A stretch of DNA of 5,478 nucleotides from CAZDUS01 sp964609375 (GTDB lineage Bacteria > Verrucomicrobiota > Kiritimatiellia > CAIKKV01 > CAITUY01). The notes under the pieces were generated by a model. The model did no database searches, was not told where the DNA came from, and saw nothing but the letters and a program-made list of their open reading frames with translations. The stretch spans positions 1 to 5,478 of the forward strand of contig CAZSSA010000118.1 of NCBI GenBank assembly GCA_964609375.1, written 5' to 3'. Shown piece after piece: positions 1-5,478 of this stretch. Both the position numbers and the translations under genes were made by a program. Positions within the stretch are counted from its first letter, which is position 1; each line of letters starts with the position of its first letter.

Positions 1-711
1 ACGTGGACCTCGACCCGTGTGAATCATACGCCGCGCATGCGGGTGGATGCCGCCTGCCGGATTGTCACCGGCGGTCGGACCGAGGAATTCTTCCTCAGCG
101 TTCCGAACATCGGTGAAGAGATGTATGCGGACCGGGATCTGATCCACCGGCCGCCGTTCGATTTCATCATGATCGGTTCGCCGGCGGGCGAGTTCATGTT
201 CGCCAAGACGTACGCCGATCCGCGGCGCAACGGGATCCAGCGGCGCCGGGTGGGCGAGGCCATGAGCACCCAGGACGGGCGCGGCGCCACCGTCACTGAA
301 ATGAACTTCCATATGACGCAGGCGCGGGCGGCCCGTGCGCTGGTCTCGTACGAGGACGTCCGCGCCGCGATTCTCGGATTCGTCCGTTTGAACGGACGGA
401 CGACATGGGTGTCTCCCGACGGATGCACGACGGCGATTCTCGACTACCCGATCCGGGTGTGCAATGTGTCCCATGCCTCGGAGCAGTGGCAGATTGACAA
501 CGGCCCGGTGCTCATCCCCGATCTCGCGGCGGGTGCGCCGTGGCTGCCCAACCTCCGTCCCGGCTATCTTGTCTATGATGCCACGGACTGGGCCGATATC
601 TGCCGCCGCAGGCTGGCGCCGGACGACCCGTGCGAAGCCGGATCGCTGTATTCGGCGCCGGAGCGGGTCACCGTGCATAACGAACTGCTGGCCCTGGATG
701 GCCCACTTTGA
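1..711 (+). CDS. Unrecognised protein, 5' end outside the window
   Basis: The reading frame is open from the first base to the TGA at 709-711, giving at least 236 codons. A GTG at 19 and an ATG at 37 are possible starts, but neither has a Shine-Dalgarno sequence in front of it, so the gene most likely begins upstream of the window. I do not recognise the family. Counting from the GTG at 19, the best-defined stretch is residues 20-65: a TEEFFLSVPNIGEEMY run, then DRDLIHRPPFDF, then MIGSPAGEFMF. A second well-defined stretch is around residues 122-165 (LNGRTTWVSPDG, then PVLIPDL further on). The mixed hydrophobic and acidic composition suggests a soluble folded protein with much beta structure. 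No membrane segment or low-complexity region is visible. Codon use is normal for the window (G/C at third positions), which supports real coding. The stop lies 12 bases before the GH3 start, and the GH3 ribosome binding site begins on the last base of this stop codon, so the two genes are almost certainly co-transcribed. Function unknown. Confidence 0.8.
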   Translation, partial: TWTSTRVNHTPRMRVDAACRIVTGGRTEEFFLSVPNIGEEMYADRDLIHRPPFDFIMIGSPAGEFMFAKTYADPRRNGIQRRRVGEAMSTQDGRGATVTEMNFHMTQARAARALVSYEDVRAAILGFVRLNGRTTWVSPDGCTTAILDYPIRVCNVSHASEQWQIDNGPVLIPDLAAGAPWLPNLRPGYLVYDATDWADICRRRLAPDDPCEAGSLYSAPERVTVHNELLALDGPL

Positions 712-715
712 AGGA
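711..715 (+). promoter_or_regulatory. Ribosome binding site deciding the GH3 start at 724
   Basis: AAGGA lies 8 bases before the ATG at 724, a normal spacing. It is only 2 bases before the upstream GTG at 718, so that longer start is unlikely. A second candidate, GAGG at 745-748, sits 5 bases before an in-frame ATG at 754 and would give a protein 10 residues shorter. The first base of AAGGA is the last base of the preceding stop codon, so ribosomes finishing the upstream gene would stop on this site. Confidence 0.55.
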
Positions 716-723
716 TAGTGACT

Positions 724-3036
724 ATGCCGCCAAAACGAAAGACCGAGGTTTCTATGCACCCGTACCAGGACGCGAAGTCAGGTGTTGATGCACGCGTGGC
801 CGACCTGCTCGGCCGCATGACGCTCGATGAGAAAGTCGCCCAGCTCGGCCAGCGCGCGGCCGATGGCTTCCCGCTCGATGAGACAGCCGACGACGCGCTC
901 GCCCGGGACTGGCCGCAGGCGCCGGGCTGCGTGTTCTTCGGGCTGAAGTCATCGCTCGAGGAAAACGCCGAGCGCGTCCGTCGCGTCCAGCGGTTCCTGC
1001 GCACGCGCACCCGGCTCGGCATTCCCGCCCTGGTCGGCTGCGAGGCGCTGCACGGCGTGGTCGCCGCCGGGGCGACGGTCTATCCCCAGAGCATCGCCCT
1101 GGGGGCCACCTGGAATCCGGCCCTGGTTCGCGAGATGGGCGTCCAGATTGCCCGCGAGGCCGCTGCCGCCGGCGTCACCCAGGCGCTCGCGCCCGTTCTC
1201 GATCTGGGCCGCGACCCGCGCTACGGCCGCATCGAGGAGTGCTATGGCGAAAGCCCGACGCTCGTCGCCCGTCTGGGTGTCGCCTACATCGCCGGCATGC
1301 AGGGTGAAGATGCCCACGCCGGGCTCGCCGCGGACAAGGTCTTCTGCACGGCCAAACATTTTGCGGGCTACAGCATCCCGGCTAACGGTATCAACATCGC
1401 GCCCGTGCTCGTCGGGCCGCGCGAGTTGCGCGCCCGCCACCTCGTGCCGTTCGAGGCCGCCGTCCGGGAAGCGCGCATCATGGCGGTCATGCCGTCCTAC
1501 AACGCGGTCGACGGCGTTCCAAGCCACGCCAACGCCTGGCTGTTGACCGAGCTGTTGCGCGGCGAATGGGGCTTCGAAGGGTTCGTCTATTCCGACTGGG
1601 ACGGAATCGGCATGAACGTCGCGCACCGGGTGGCGCCGGACGGGGCCGCCGCCGCAGCTCAGGCACTGGCGGCCGGCGTGGACCTCGAAGCGCCGGAGCT
1701 CCAGTGCTTCCGGCACCTGCCGCGCCTGGTCGCCGAAGGCCGCGTGGCTCCCGCCGCCATCGACCGCGCCGTGGCGCGCGTTCTGCGCGCCAAGTTCGTC
1801 GCCGGGCTTTTCGACGGCCGCCCCGATGGGGATCCCGCCGCCGCCGCGCGCGTGGCGCGGCAGCCCGCGCACGTGGCGCACGCGCGCCGCCTGGCCGAGG
1901 AGTCGGTGATCCTGCTCAAGAACGATGGGGACCTCCTGCCGCTCGCGGCGGACACGCTCCGCGGCATCGCCGTCATCGGCCCGAACGCCGACCAGGTCGA
2001 ATTTGGCGATTACAGCTGGACCAAGAGCAACCGCCACGGGGTCAACGTTCTCCAAGCCCTGCGGCACGCGGTCGGGGATCGGCTGACGATCCGTCATGCG
2101 AAGGGGTGCGAGCTCGCCGGCCTCGGCACCGAAGGCTTCGCGGCCGCCGTCGAGGCGGCCCGGCAGAGCAGCGTGGCCATCGTCGTCCTCGGGGACACCA
2201 GCGGGATTTCCAGCGGGGTGGGATGGGAGGATTCCACCCTCCCGATGGCAACGGTGGGAGAGAGTTTTGACGTCAACAATCCCGTTCCTCCGGGCGTCCA
2301 GGAAGATCTCGTGCGCGCCGTCGTGGGCAGTGGGACGCCCACGATCGTGATCCTGCTCAGCGGCCGTCCGTACTGCGTTCCCTGGCTGAAGGAACGGGTT
2401 CCGGCGCTGATCCAGGCCTTCTACCCGGGCGAACAGCAGGGGCCCGCGCTGGCGGATATCCTCTTCGGCAAGGTCAATCCCTCCGGCCGCTTGCCGGTCA
2501 CCGTGGCCCGCTCCGCCGGGCACATCCCCTGCACGCACGATTTCATGCCGTACAGCCGCGGTTACTACCGCAATCCCGGTCAGCCGGGCAAGCCCGGCCA
2601 GGACTACGTCTTCGACGTGCCCGACCCGCTCTGGCCCTTCGGTTTCGGGCTGTCCTATACCACGTTCGCCTATTCCGGACTGGAGATCGAGACCCCCGAC
2701 ATCGCGCGCGACACCGGCCGGCTGCGGTTCGCGTTCACGGTGACGAACACCGGCGTCCGGGCGGGCCGGGTGACGCCGCAGGTCTACTGGCGCGACCTGA
2801 CGGCGCAGGTCGCGCCGCCCGAGAAGACCCTGTTGCGGTTCGACAAGTTCGAACTGGCGCCCGGAGAATCGCGCCGCGTGCGCTTCGAGGTGCCGGCGGG
2901 CGAGTTCCGGAGTGTCGGGCTCGACGCCCGCTGGGCCGTCGAGCCGGGCGAAAACGAGTTGCAGGTCGGAGACCATGCCGAAGCTGCCATGCTGACCGCG
3001 TTGTTCAGGATCGTTTCCGTCCAGGAGCCGCGATGA
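724..3036 (+). CDS. Glycoside hydrolase family 3 (beta-glucosidase / beta-xylosidase type)
   Basis: Predicted 770-residue GH3 exo-glycosidase that releases terminal beta-linked sugars (glucose or xylose are the usual ones) with retention of configuration. Residues are numbered from the ATG at 724. The N-terminal TIM-barrel domain runs roughly 17-330, with GCEALHG at 105-111, RDPRYGR at 163-169, the KH pair of AKHFAGY at 211-212, and the catalytic nucleophile Asp291 in VYSDWDG. The alpha/beta sandwich domain runs roughly 390-600. It contains GESFDV, whose Glu513 fits the general acid/base position of GEGxD-type GH3 enzymes, and YPGEQQG followed by LFGKVNPSGRLPVT. PFGFGLSYTTF ends that domain, and a fibronectin-III-like domain (about 665-755, with FELAPGES) completes the standard full-length architecture. 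No signal peptide or lipobox is visible (the N-terminus is MPPKRKTEV), so a cytoplasmic enzyme acting on imported oligosaccharides is likely. Arg codons strongly favour CGC, unlike the next gene. An ATG at 754 is an alternative start. Substrate specificity cannot be decided from sequence alone. Confidence 0.95.
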   Translation: MPPKRKTEVSMHPYQDAKSGVDARVADLLGRMTLDEKVAQLGQRAADGFPLDETADDALARDWPQAPGCVFFGLKSSLEENAERVRRVQRFLRTRTRLGIPALVGCEALHGVVAAGATVYPQSIALGATWNPALVREMGVQIAREAAAAGVTQALAPVLDLGRDPRYGRIEECYGESPTLVARLGVAYIAGMQGEDAHAGLAADKVFCTAKHFAGYSIPANGINIAPVLVGPRELRARHLVPFEAAVREARIMAVMPSYNAVDGVPSHANAWLLTELLRGEWGFEGFVYSDWDGIGMNVAHRVAPDGAAAAAQALAAGVDLEAPELQCFRHLPRLVAEGRVAPAAIDRAVARVLRAKFVAGLFDGRPDGDPAAAARVARQPAHVAHARRLAEESVILLKNDGDLLPLAADTLRGIAVIGPNADQVEFGDYSWTKSNRHGVNVLQALRHAVGDRLTIRHAKGCELAGLGTEGFAAAVEAARQSSVAIVVLGDTSGISSGVGWEDSTLPMATVGESFDVNNPVPPGVQEDLVRAVVGSGTPTIVILLSGRPYCVPWLKERVPALIQAFYPGEQQGPALADILFGKVNPSGRLPVTVARSAGHIPCTHDFMPYSRGYYRNPGQPGKPGQDYVFDVPDPLWPFGFGLSYTTFAYSGLEIETPDIARDTGRLRFAFTVTNTGVRAGRVTPQVYWRDLTAQVAPPEKTLLRFDKFELAPGESRRVRFEVPAGEFRSVGLDARWAVEPGENELQVGDHAEAAMLTALFRIVSVQEPR

Positions 3037-3092
3037 ACGCCGATCCCGAGGTCAAACCCCCGACGCGGGCCGTGCGGGAGGCGCACCGTTGA
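3033..3092 (+). CDS. Possible 19-aa mini-ORF overlapping the GH3 stop (ATGA)
   Basis: An ATG at 3033 shares the ATGA of the GH3 stop codon and has AGGAG at 3023-3027, 5 bases upstream, an excellent ribosome binding site. The reading frame runs 19 codons to a TGA at 3090-3092 (peptide MNADPEVKPPTRAVREAHR). Its codons (GCC, GAG, GTC, CCG, CGG, GCG) match the coding style of the window. The peptide has no recognisable motif and is hydrophilic. It could be a leader-like peptide that couples translation of GH3 to the next gene, the remnant 5' end of a gene otherwise lost, or chance. Confidence 0.3.
   Translation: MNADPEVKPPTRAVREAHR
3070..3088 (+). other. Small hairpin with GGAGG in the loop
   Basis: GTGCG (3072-3076) and CGCAC (3082-3086) form a perfect 5-bp stem, with the loop GGAGG at 3077-3081; C3070 and G3088 can also pair beyond a mismatch. 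No T-run follows, so it is not an intrinsic terminator. The loop would display a Shine-Dalgarno-like sequence 7 bases before the TTG at 3089. The stem is short enough to have arisen by chance. Confidence 0.25.
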
Positions 3093-3148
3093 GCACAAGA
3101 GGATCGAGGGATGAACGACAGGTCATATCGCCAGGAGGAACCTTATGA
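3089..3148 (+). CDS. Possible second 19-codon mini-ORF (TTG start), doubtful
   Basis: A TTG at 3089 overlaps the preceding mini-ORF stop as TTGA, has GGAGG at 3077-3081 (7-base spacing), and reads 19 codons to a TGA at 3146-3148. That stop in turn overlaps the next gene's ATG as ATGA. The codons are atypical for this GC-rich window (AGA, AGG, CGA, ATA, TTA, GGA), which argues against a selected protein. If translated at all, its role is more likely coupling than making a functional peptide. An alternative ATG at 3111, in another frame with GAGG at 3099-3102, reads to 3218 and overlaps the next gene; it is equally unproven. Confidence 0.12.
   Translation: MSTRGSRDERQVISPGGTL
3133..3139 (+). 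promoter_or_regulatory. Strong ribosome binding site for the ceramidase-like gene
   Basis: AGGAGGA, close to the ideal anti-16S complement, lies 5 bases before the ATG at 3145. It fixes that start, and the conserved N-terminus of the family begins directly after it. Confidence 0.8.
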
Positions 3149-4455
3149 AAGCCGGATTTGCAAGCGCATTGATCACGCCGCCGTTGGGCGCGCGCATGGA
3201 AGGGTATGGAAACCGTGACCGGGCGAAAGGCGCCGAGTCGGTGGGTGATGAACTTTATGTGCGGGCGTTATACGTCGAACAGGAGGGCGAGGTTGTCCTG
3301 CTGCTGGCATACGACACGTGCTTCTTCTCGCGGGCGAACGCCGACCGGTTGAAGGGCGCGGTCGGGCGGGCGACGGACCTCGCCCCGCGGCAGATTCTCA
3401 TCAATGCCTCCCACACGCATTCCGGCGGATGGGCCAGCCAGTGGGGGGATACGGCCACGCTTGCGCCGGACTGGGCGTGGTTGGACCTGGTCGAGCGGCG
3501 CAGTATCGAGGCGGCGCGGCGGGCGCGGGATTGCGTGCGGCCGGCCACGCTGTGGGCCGGAACGGGCCACACATCCCTTCCGGTGTCGAGGCGGCGGCCG
3601 GATGGAAAGGGTGGCGTACAGTGGGCGCCCTATCCCGAGGGGGTGGTGTGCAATCTGCTTCCCGTGGTCTTGTTTCGGGGAGAGGATGGCGATCCGATCT
3701 GTGTGCTGTTTTCCGCCTCGTGCCATCCTTCCACCATCGGGGGCTGGGTGTTGTCGGCGGACTATCCCGGGGCGGCCTGTGCGGCGCTGGATGCGCGGTT
3801 TGGCGGCGGGGTCGCCATGTTCCTGCAGGGCGCCGCTGGCGACACCAAGGCGCGGGTCATTGCCGACATGCAGGCGGCGGATGGTCCCTTGTGGCGGAAA
3901 GGGACCCCTGAGGACGTGCGTGTGGCGGGCGAGGGGCTGGCGCGGGAGGTGGAGGCCGTGCTGGCGGGAGGTCTGATGGAGCGGTCCCCGCGCGTGGGTA
4001 CGGCGCTGATTGAAGTGGAGTGGCCGCTGGAAGCCATGCCCTCGCGCGAGGCGGTCGCGGCGGACCTGGCCAGCGACCGCGTGGTCCGAAAGTTCTGGGC
4101 CGGGCAGCTTCTGGCCCGGTTGGATCGCGGGCTGCCTGTCCCGGATTCCGCGAGTCTGCTTGTCCAGGGCGTACGACTTGGCCAGGATGTGCGAATTGTT
4201 GCCGTGGAAGGGGAACTGGTTGGGGAACTCGGCCTGCGGGTGGCCGGAAGGTTCGCGGACGGGGTGACATTCCCTCTCGGCTACAGCAATGGAACGGGGT
4301 TATACTTGCCCACGGCCCGGATGCTTGCCGAGGGTGGGTACGAGGCGGAAAGTTACTTCGAGTACGGATTTGCGGCGCCGCTCCGACAGGTGGGGGAGGG
4401 CGTCCTGGACGGGGCCGTGGACGCATTGCGCCGCCAGATTCTGGAGTCTGAATAG
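3145..4455 (+). CDS. Neutral/alkaline ceramidase-family protein, catalytic domain only
   Basis: A 436-residue protein of the neutral/alkaline non-lysosomal ceramidase N-terminal domain family (PF04734 type). The N-terminus opens directly with the family signature AGFASALITPPLG and MEGYGNR. NASHTHSG at 87-94 supplies His90/His92, CHPS gives His194, and SADYPG (204-209) and FLQGAAGD (226-233) follow. EGEL (Glu357) and GGYEAESYFEYG (Tyr399) sit where known ceramidases provide the remaining zinc ligands. The ceramidase motif GDVSPN, which carries the nucleophile serine, reads GDTKAR here (232-237), with Lys235 at the serine position; a classical ceramidase reaction is therefore doubtful. The C-terminal Ig-like domain of the roughly 650-residue secreted ceramidases is missing. 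No signal peptide is visible, so it is probably cytoplasmic. It lies between a GH3 glycosidase and an amidohydrolase, which suggests amide or ester hydrolysis in a glycoconjugate pathway (inference). Arg codons favour CGG, the reverse of the GH3 gene. The family call is firm; the substrate is unknown. Confidence 0.9.
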   Translation: MKAGFASALITPPLGARMEGYGNRDRAKGAESVGDELYVRALYVEQEGEVVLLLAYDTCFFSRANADRLKGAVGRATDLAPRQILINASHTHSGGWASQWGDTATLAPDWAWLDLVERRSIEAARRARDCVRPATLWAGTGHTSLPVSRRRPDGKGGVQWAPYPEGVVCNLLPVVLFRGEDGDPICVLFSASCHPSTIGGWVLSADYPGAACAALDARFGGGVAMFLQGAAGDTKARVIADMQAADGPLWRKGTPEDVRVAGEGLAREVEAVLAGGLMERSPRVGTALIEVEWPLEAMPSREAVAADLASDRVVRKFWAGQLLARLDRGLPVPDSASLLVQGVRLGQDVRIVAVEGELVGELGLRVAGRFADGVTFPLGYSNGTGLYLPTARMLAEGGYEAESYFEYGFAAPLRQVGEGVLDGAVDALRRQILESE

Positions 4456-4468
4456 GGTATTGAACAAT

Positions 4469-4473
4469 AGGAG
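4469..4473 (+). promoter_or_regulatory. Ribosome binding site for the amidohydrolase
   Basis: AGGAG lies 8 bases before the ATG at 4482, inside a 26-base gap that is noticeably richer in A and T than the surrounding genes. No promoter-like -35/-10 pair fits in so short a gap, so the gene is read from the upstream transcript. Confidence 0.75.
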
Positions 4474-4481
4474 AGCAAATC

Positions 4482-5369
4482 ATGATTATTGACATGCATG
4501 CACACGTTTACGCCTTTCCCAAGATCCGGGCGCGGCCGGACGGCACGCCATTCCTGTCGGCCGCCGAACAGATCGGGATCATGGACAAACTGGGCGTGGA
4601 CAAGACGGTGATTCTTCCATTGGCCAGTCCGGTTCCCGGCGCCGAGCCGCAGAGCATTGGCGAGGTGCTGTATATTTGCGGGCAGTATCCCGGCCGCTTC
4701 ATTCCCTTCTGCTGTGTGGAGCCGCGCATCGGCAAACGGCCGGAGCGTGTTGTGCCGGAGGACTATCTCTACCGGTTGGAACAGTACCGCGACCTCGGCT
4801 GCAAGGGGGTGGGGGAGATGACGGCTCGGATCCCGTTCGACGATCCCTGTCTTCTGGCGTTTTTCGCCGCCTGCGAGCGGATCGGGTTCCCCGTCACCTT
4901 CCACACCACCACGTTCGATTGCGACACCTACGGGTTTCTCGACGACGTTGGGCTGCCGCGTTTCGAGCGTGTGCTGCAACTCTTCCCGAAGCTCGTCTTT
5001 CTCGGGCACAGCCCGGGATTCTGGGGCGAGATCAGTGGCGGCGTGACGTCGGCGGAAAAGGAGATGTATACCGACGGTCCTGTGAAGCCCGGCGGGCGGC
5101 TGACGGAACTTTTCCGGCGCTATCCCAACCTGTACGGGGACATTTCCGCGCGCAGTGGGCTGAACGCCCTGCGTCGCGATCCGGCTCATGCGGCGACGTT
5201 CATCGCGGAGTTCCAGGACCGGTTGGTGCTGGGGCTGGACTATTGTTCCATCCGCAACGACATGCCGCACATCGCGTGGCTCCGGTCGCAGCGTGATGCG
5301 GGGCTTATTACGCCGTCCGCCTGTGACAAGATCCTGGGCGGCAACGCCGTCAGACTGCTGGGGTTGTGA
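4482..5369 (+). CDS. Amidohydrolase-2 family metal-dependent hydrolase
   Basis: A 295-residue TIM-barrel enzyme of the amidohydrolase-related family (PF04909 type, which includes ACMSD-like decarboxylases and lactonases). The first strand gives the metal-binding DMHAH (His6, His8) at the very N-terminus. KGVGE (Glu112), HTTTF (His141), GHSPGFW (His176), YGDISARSG (Asp220) and GLDYC (Asp253) follow in the expected order, and His6, His8, His141, His176 and Asp253 are the likely metal/catalytic set. The protein ends with the family tail ILGGNAVRLLGL, so it is complete. Length is normal for the family. There is no signal peptide or membrane segment, which indicates a cytoplasmic enzyme. It follows the ceramidase-like gene by 26 bases and precedes another gene by 23 bases, so it is part of the same operon. 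Members hydrolyse C-N or C-O bonds or decarboxylate ring compounds; in this context a lactone or sugar-derived acid is conceivable, but the substrate is not readable from the sequence. Confidence 0.93.
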   Translation: MIIDMHAHVYAFPKIRARPDGTPFLSAAEQIGIMDKLGVDKTVILPLASPVPGAEPQSIGEVLYICGQYPGRFIPFCCVEPRIGKRPERVVPEDYLYRLEQYRDLGCKGVGEMTARIPFDDPCLLAFFAACERIGFPVTFHTTTFDCDTYGFLDDVGLPRFERVLQLFPKLVFLGHSPGFWGEISGGVTSAEKEMYTDGPVKPGGRLTELFRRYPNLYGDISARSGLNALRRDPAHAATFIAEFQDRLVLGLDYCSIRNDMPHIAWLRSQRDAGLITPSACDKILGGNAVRLLGL

Positions 5370-5379
5370 CAGGAGAAAT

Positions 5380-5384
5380 GGAGG
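5380..5384 (+). promoter_or_regulatory. Ribosome binding site deciding the start at 5393
   Basis: GGAGG lies 8 bases before the ATG at 5393. An in-frame ATG at 5378 has its own AGGAG (5371-5375) only 2 bases upstream, too close for efficient initiation, so 5393 is preferred. The longer form would add the residues MEEDI. Confidence 0.6.
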
Positions 5385-5392
5385 AAGACATC

Positions 5393-5478
5393 ATGATAAC
5401 AACTTCGGTGGCGCTGACGAAACCGGTGTGCGTGGACAGCTTCGCGACGACACTCGATTGGCAGCGGCTGGCCCGTCC
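5393..5478 (+). CDS. 5' end of a further operon gene, unrecognised
   Basis: An open frame starts at the ATG at 5393 after a well-placed GGAGG and runs without a stop to the right edge, 28 codons plus two bases. The visible N-terminus begins MITTSVALTKPVCVDS and continues with FATTLDWQRLAR. It has no charged-then-hydrophobic signal peptide pattern, so a cytoplasmic product is likely. It starts 23 bases after the amidohydrolase stop, on the same strand, as expected for the same operon. Too little is visible to name a family. Confidence 0.7.
   Translation, partial: MITTSVALTKPVCVDSFATTLDWQRLAR

Noticed and set aside
381..398. Perfect 8-bp inverted repeat with a 2-base centre (CGTCCGTT / AACGGACG)
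   Set aside because: It lies inside the first coding region and reads as ordinary codons. A repeat of this length is expected about once by chance in a window of this size, and no T-run follows.
1566..2270. A 234-codon + strand frame inside the GH3 gene
   Set aside because: The product is extremely rich in Arg, Gly and Pro, typical of an out-of-frame reading of GC-rich coding DNA, and it lies wholly within GH3.
2583..2598. 7-bp GC-only inverted repeat (GCCGGGC / GCCCGGC) with a 2-base centre
   Set aside because: It is within the GH3 gene and explained by the PGKPG protein repeat. There is no T-tract, so it is not a terminator.
949..2976. A 675-codon open frame on the - strand opposite the GH3 gene
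   Set aside because: It mirrors a GC-rich gene whose third positions are mostly C or G, which removes stops from the antisense frame. The translation shows no family motifs, whereas the + strand has complete GH3 motifs in order.
718..3036. GH3 start at the GTG at 718
   Set aside because: The AAGGA site is only 2 bases away from this codon, and an ATG with proper spacing follows at 724.
4456..4481. AT-rich gap before the amidohydrolase considered as a promoter
   Set aside because: It is only 26 bases long and is accounted for by the ribosome binding site. No -35/-10 pair can be placed in it.
4353..5270. A 305-codon open frame on the - strand opposite the amidohydrolase
   Set aside because: It is a shadow of the amidohydrolase, whose metal-binding motifs are complete on the + strand. 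It has no recognisable motif of its own.

Overview
This is a GC-rich, gene-dense stretch of bacterial DNA in which every supported gene lies on the + strand with short gaps, so it looks like the inside of one operon. The intergenic Shine-Dalgarno sites are strong (AGGAGG, AGGAG or GGAGG types). Together with the mix of a GH3 glycosidase, a compact ceramidase-family protein and an amidohydrolase, this suggests an environmental polysaccharide degrader of the Planctomycetota/Verrucomicrobiota/Kiritimatiellota kind. That placement is inference from gene style only; no marker gene is present.

Layout: (1) 1-711, the 3' part of a gene of unrecognised function, open at the left edge. (2) 724-3036, a full-length, apparently cytoplasmic glycoside hydrolase family 3 enzyme (beta-glucosidase or beta-xylosidase type). 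(3) 3037-3144, a 108-base gap holding two possible 19-codon mini-ORFs that join the neighbouring genes through successive 4-base stop/start overlaps, plus a small hairpin. (4) 3145-4455, a protein of the neutral/alkaline ceramidase family that keeps the likely zinc ligands but lacks the ceramidase nucleophile serine. (5) 4482-5369, an amidohydrolase-2 family metal-dependent hydrolase. (6) 5393-5478, the first 28 codons of a further gene that runs off the right edge.

The three recognisable enzymes are hydrolases without visible signal peptides. A plausible reading (inference) is an intracellular catabolic set: GH3 removes terminal sugars from imported oligosaccharides or glycosides, and the two metal-dependent hydrolases process an acyl, amide or ring-cleavage product. 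The actual substrate cannot be read from the sequence. No RNA genes, mobile elements, CRISPR arrays, convincing promoters or terminators were seen. The most interesting points are the altered active site of the ceramidase-like protein, the chain of 4-base overlaps at 3033-3148, and the unrecognised first gene coupled to the glycosidase.
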